NCBI GenBank assembly: GCA_027622795.1
Contig: JAQBZA010000111.1
Location: 1-8,682 of the forward strand
Origin: Planctomycetota bacterium
GTDB taxonomy: Bacteria > Planctomycetota > Planctomycetia > Pirellulales > UBA1268
Length of the DNA: 8,682 nucleotides
Reading direction: 5' to 3'
The notes below the pieces were generated by a model. It saw nothing but the letters and a program-made list of their open reading frames with translations. It made no database searches and was not told where the DNA came from. Positions 6,102 to 8,682 of the stretch are shown here, in pieces. Position 1 is the first letter of the stretch; every line of letters starts with the position of its first letter. The translations under genes were made by a program, and so were the position numbers.

Positions 6102-6609
6102 TCGCGGCAGCGATGCGAACGGCGTCGTGGCAGGCGTCTTCGCTCGCGGCCGCGTCGATGAGGTGCGCCTCATGGTTGCGGATGCAGAGTTCGCAGCCGG
6201 CCAACGCCGCACAGGCGAGGCTCATCAGCTCGAAGGTCTGCTTGTCGGTGGCCGGCTGCGCCATCCGGCTCATCCGCAGCCGCGGCGGCCGGGCCTCGTA
6301 GCTCTCTTTGGCCAGCATGTGGCGAAACCGGTAATAAACCGTGTTCATGGCCATCACCCCGGCGGCGGCGATGGCGTCGGAAATCACGGCTGCAGCCGCA
6401 TCGCCGAGGCCGGCGCGGATGTCGGCTTCCAGGGCCGCGGCCAGTTTTTCAGCCCGCACAAACCGCGCCGCCGAGAGGGCGACCCCGAAGGCCTTCTCCG
6501 GGGCGAGGTTTTCGCCGGCCAGCACGCTCGCAAGATTGAGGCGGGTGTCTTTGAATTCTTCGGCGAGCGTGTCGCGGAGGGCATCGAGTGCGGGCGTAGC
6601 GAGAGACAT
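6073..6609 (-). CDS. ahpD: Alkyl hydroperoxide reductase AhpD
   Basis: A 178-residue protein matching full-length AhpD, the alpha-helical thioredoxin-like peroxidase/adaptor of peroxide defence that in Mycobacterium is recharged by lipoamide proteins and reduces AhpC. The active-site motif GCELCIRNHE gives C139 and C142, with H146 and E127 at the spacing of the mycobacterial Cys130/Cys133/His137/Glu118 relay. The N-terminal DTRLNLASV and the MNTVYYRFRHML segment (88-99) also match the family, and length and ends agree with the roughly 177-residue mycobacterial protein. Ala-rich and cytoplasmic. The ATG is preceded by GGAG eight bases upstream. No ahpC is adjacent in this window. The gene converges on DUF971 with a 29-base overlap and diverges from carB. 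Confidence 0.93.
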   Translation of the reverse strand: MSLATPALDALRDTLAEEFKDTRLNLASVLAGENLAPEKAFGVALSAARFVRAEKLAAALEADIRAGLGDAAAAVISDAIAAAGVMAMNTVYYRFRHMLAKESYEARPPRLRMSRMAQPATDKQTFELMSLACAALAGCELCIRNHEAHLIDAAASEDACHDAVRIAAAINAAAVALA

Positions 6610-6637
6610 TGGGGAGGCTCCGAAAAGGATGGGGGCA

Positions 6638-6656
6638 GGGAGACGGCGAAACTCCC
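6638..6656 (-). repeat. Short inverted repeat in the ahpD leader
   Basis: GGGAG (6638-6642) and CTCCC (6652-6656) can pair around a nine-base loop. If the TAGAAT box upstream is the -10 element, transcription would start at about 6654, so this five-base-pair stem would form the very 5' end of the ahpD mRNA. Such 5' stems can stabilise transcripts. It is short and could be chance in GC-rich DNA. Confidence 0.25.
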
Positions 6657-6669
6657 GCAGATTCTAGCG
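6657..6669 (-). promoter_or_regulatory. Putative promoter -10 region of ahpD (13-base box shared with PP2C)
   Basis: On the minus strand this is CGCTAGAATCTGC, identical to the box at 3730-3742. The TAGAAT hexamer would place the transcription start some 45 bases before the ahpD ATG, a normal leader length. A good -35 hexamer is not evident at 16-18 bases; the sequence there is GC-rich. It is a likely basal promoter element or a shared regulator site. Confidence 0.5.
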
Positions 6670-6746
6670 GCTCGTTGAAGAGAGCAGGGGCGTCGTGCTA
6701 CCTTCGGGAAATTTGTTTTTTCCTGCCCGCCACCCTCCGAAACGCC

Positions 6747-8682
<1,936 letters not shown>

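Larger units (their letters stand above)
6610..6746. other. Divergent intergenic region between ahpD and carB
   Basis: This 137-base region must carry promoters for both directions. For ahpD it contains the 13-base TAGAAT box (6657-6669) and a small inverted repeat in the leader, both annotated separately. For carB, TTGAAG at 6675-6680 followed after 18 bases by TACCTT at 6699-6704 is a weak candidate promoter. A run of six T at 6716-6721 has no GC-rich stem before it and is not a terminator. carB has no Shine-Dalgarno: the bases just before its ATG are pyrimidine-rich. No further gene is seen. Confidence 0.5.

Noticed and set aside
6004..6678. 224-codon plus-strand frame opposite ahpD
   Set aside because: The AhpD active-site motif and full-length match are on the minus strand; this frame is Gly/Arg-rich shadow sequence.
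6716..6721. T-run upstream of carB as an intrinsic terminator or attenuator
   Set aside because: No GC-rich hairpin precedes it, and no upstream plus-strand transcript would need to end there.

Overview
The window looks like a piece of a GC-rich bacterial chromosome, most likely from the Planctomycetota. That assignment is an inference from gene content and style: a PEGA lipoprotein whose core resembles planctomycetal proteins as I remember them, a stand-alone LptF/LptG permease, a PP2C phosphatase with membrane segments, a xylose-isomerase-like sugar isomerase, and few Shine-Dalgarno sites. No rRNA or marker gene settles it. Coding density is high. I see no tRNA, rRNA, transposase, integrase, CRISPR array or phage gene.

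Layout. From 3688 down to 1 everything is on the minus strand and reads as a probable operon: a PP2C-type Ser/Thr phosphatase with two C-terminal membrane segments (TTG start), an LptF/LptG-family permease, an 88-base gap, a sugar-phosphate isomerase/epimerase-like TIM barrel, and the first 16 codons of one more gene, which overlaps the isomerase stop (TGATG). A 139-base divergent intergenic region (3689-3827) separates this from a plus-strand group: a PEGA-domain lipoprotein with a proline-rich tail, a PaaK-like adenylate-forming ligase starting 7 bases later, and a DUF971 (gamma-butyrobetaine hydroxylase N-terminal-like) zinc-binding protein coupled to it through an ATGA overlap. On the minus strand, ahpD converges on DUF971 and the two genes share 29 bases at their 3' ends. 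A 137-base divergent region (6610-6746) follows, and then carB, the large subunit of carbamoyl-phosphate synthetase, which runs off the right edge after 645 codons.

How the genes fit together. Most are housekeeping or envelope functions: lipopolysaccharide export (LptF/G), reversible protein phosphorylation (PP2C), peroxide defence (AhpD), arginine and pyrimidine precursor supply (CarB) and sugar catabolism (isomerase). The least understood items are the PP2C-LptF/G pairing, the PaaK-like ligase coupled to DUF971, and an identical 13-base promoter-like box placed 41-47 bases upstream of both the PP2C and ahpD starts. I found no convincing undescribed multi-gene system; the findings are modest leads.
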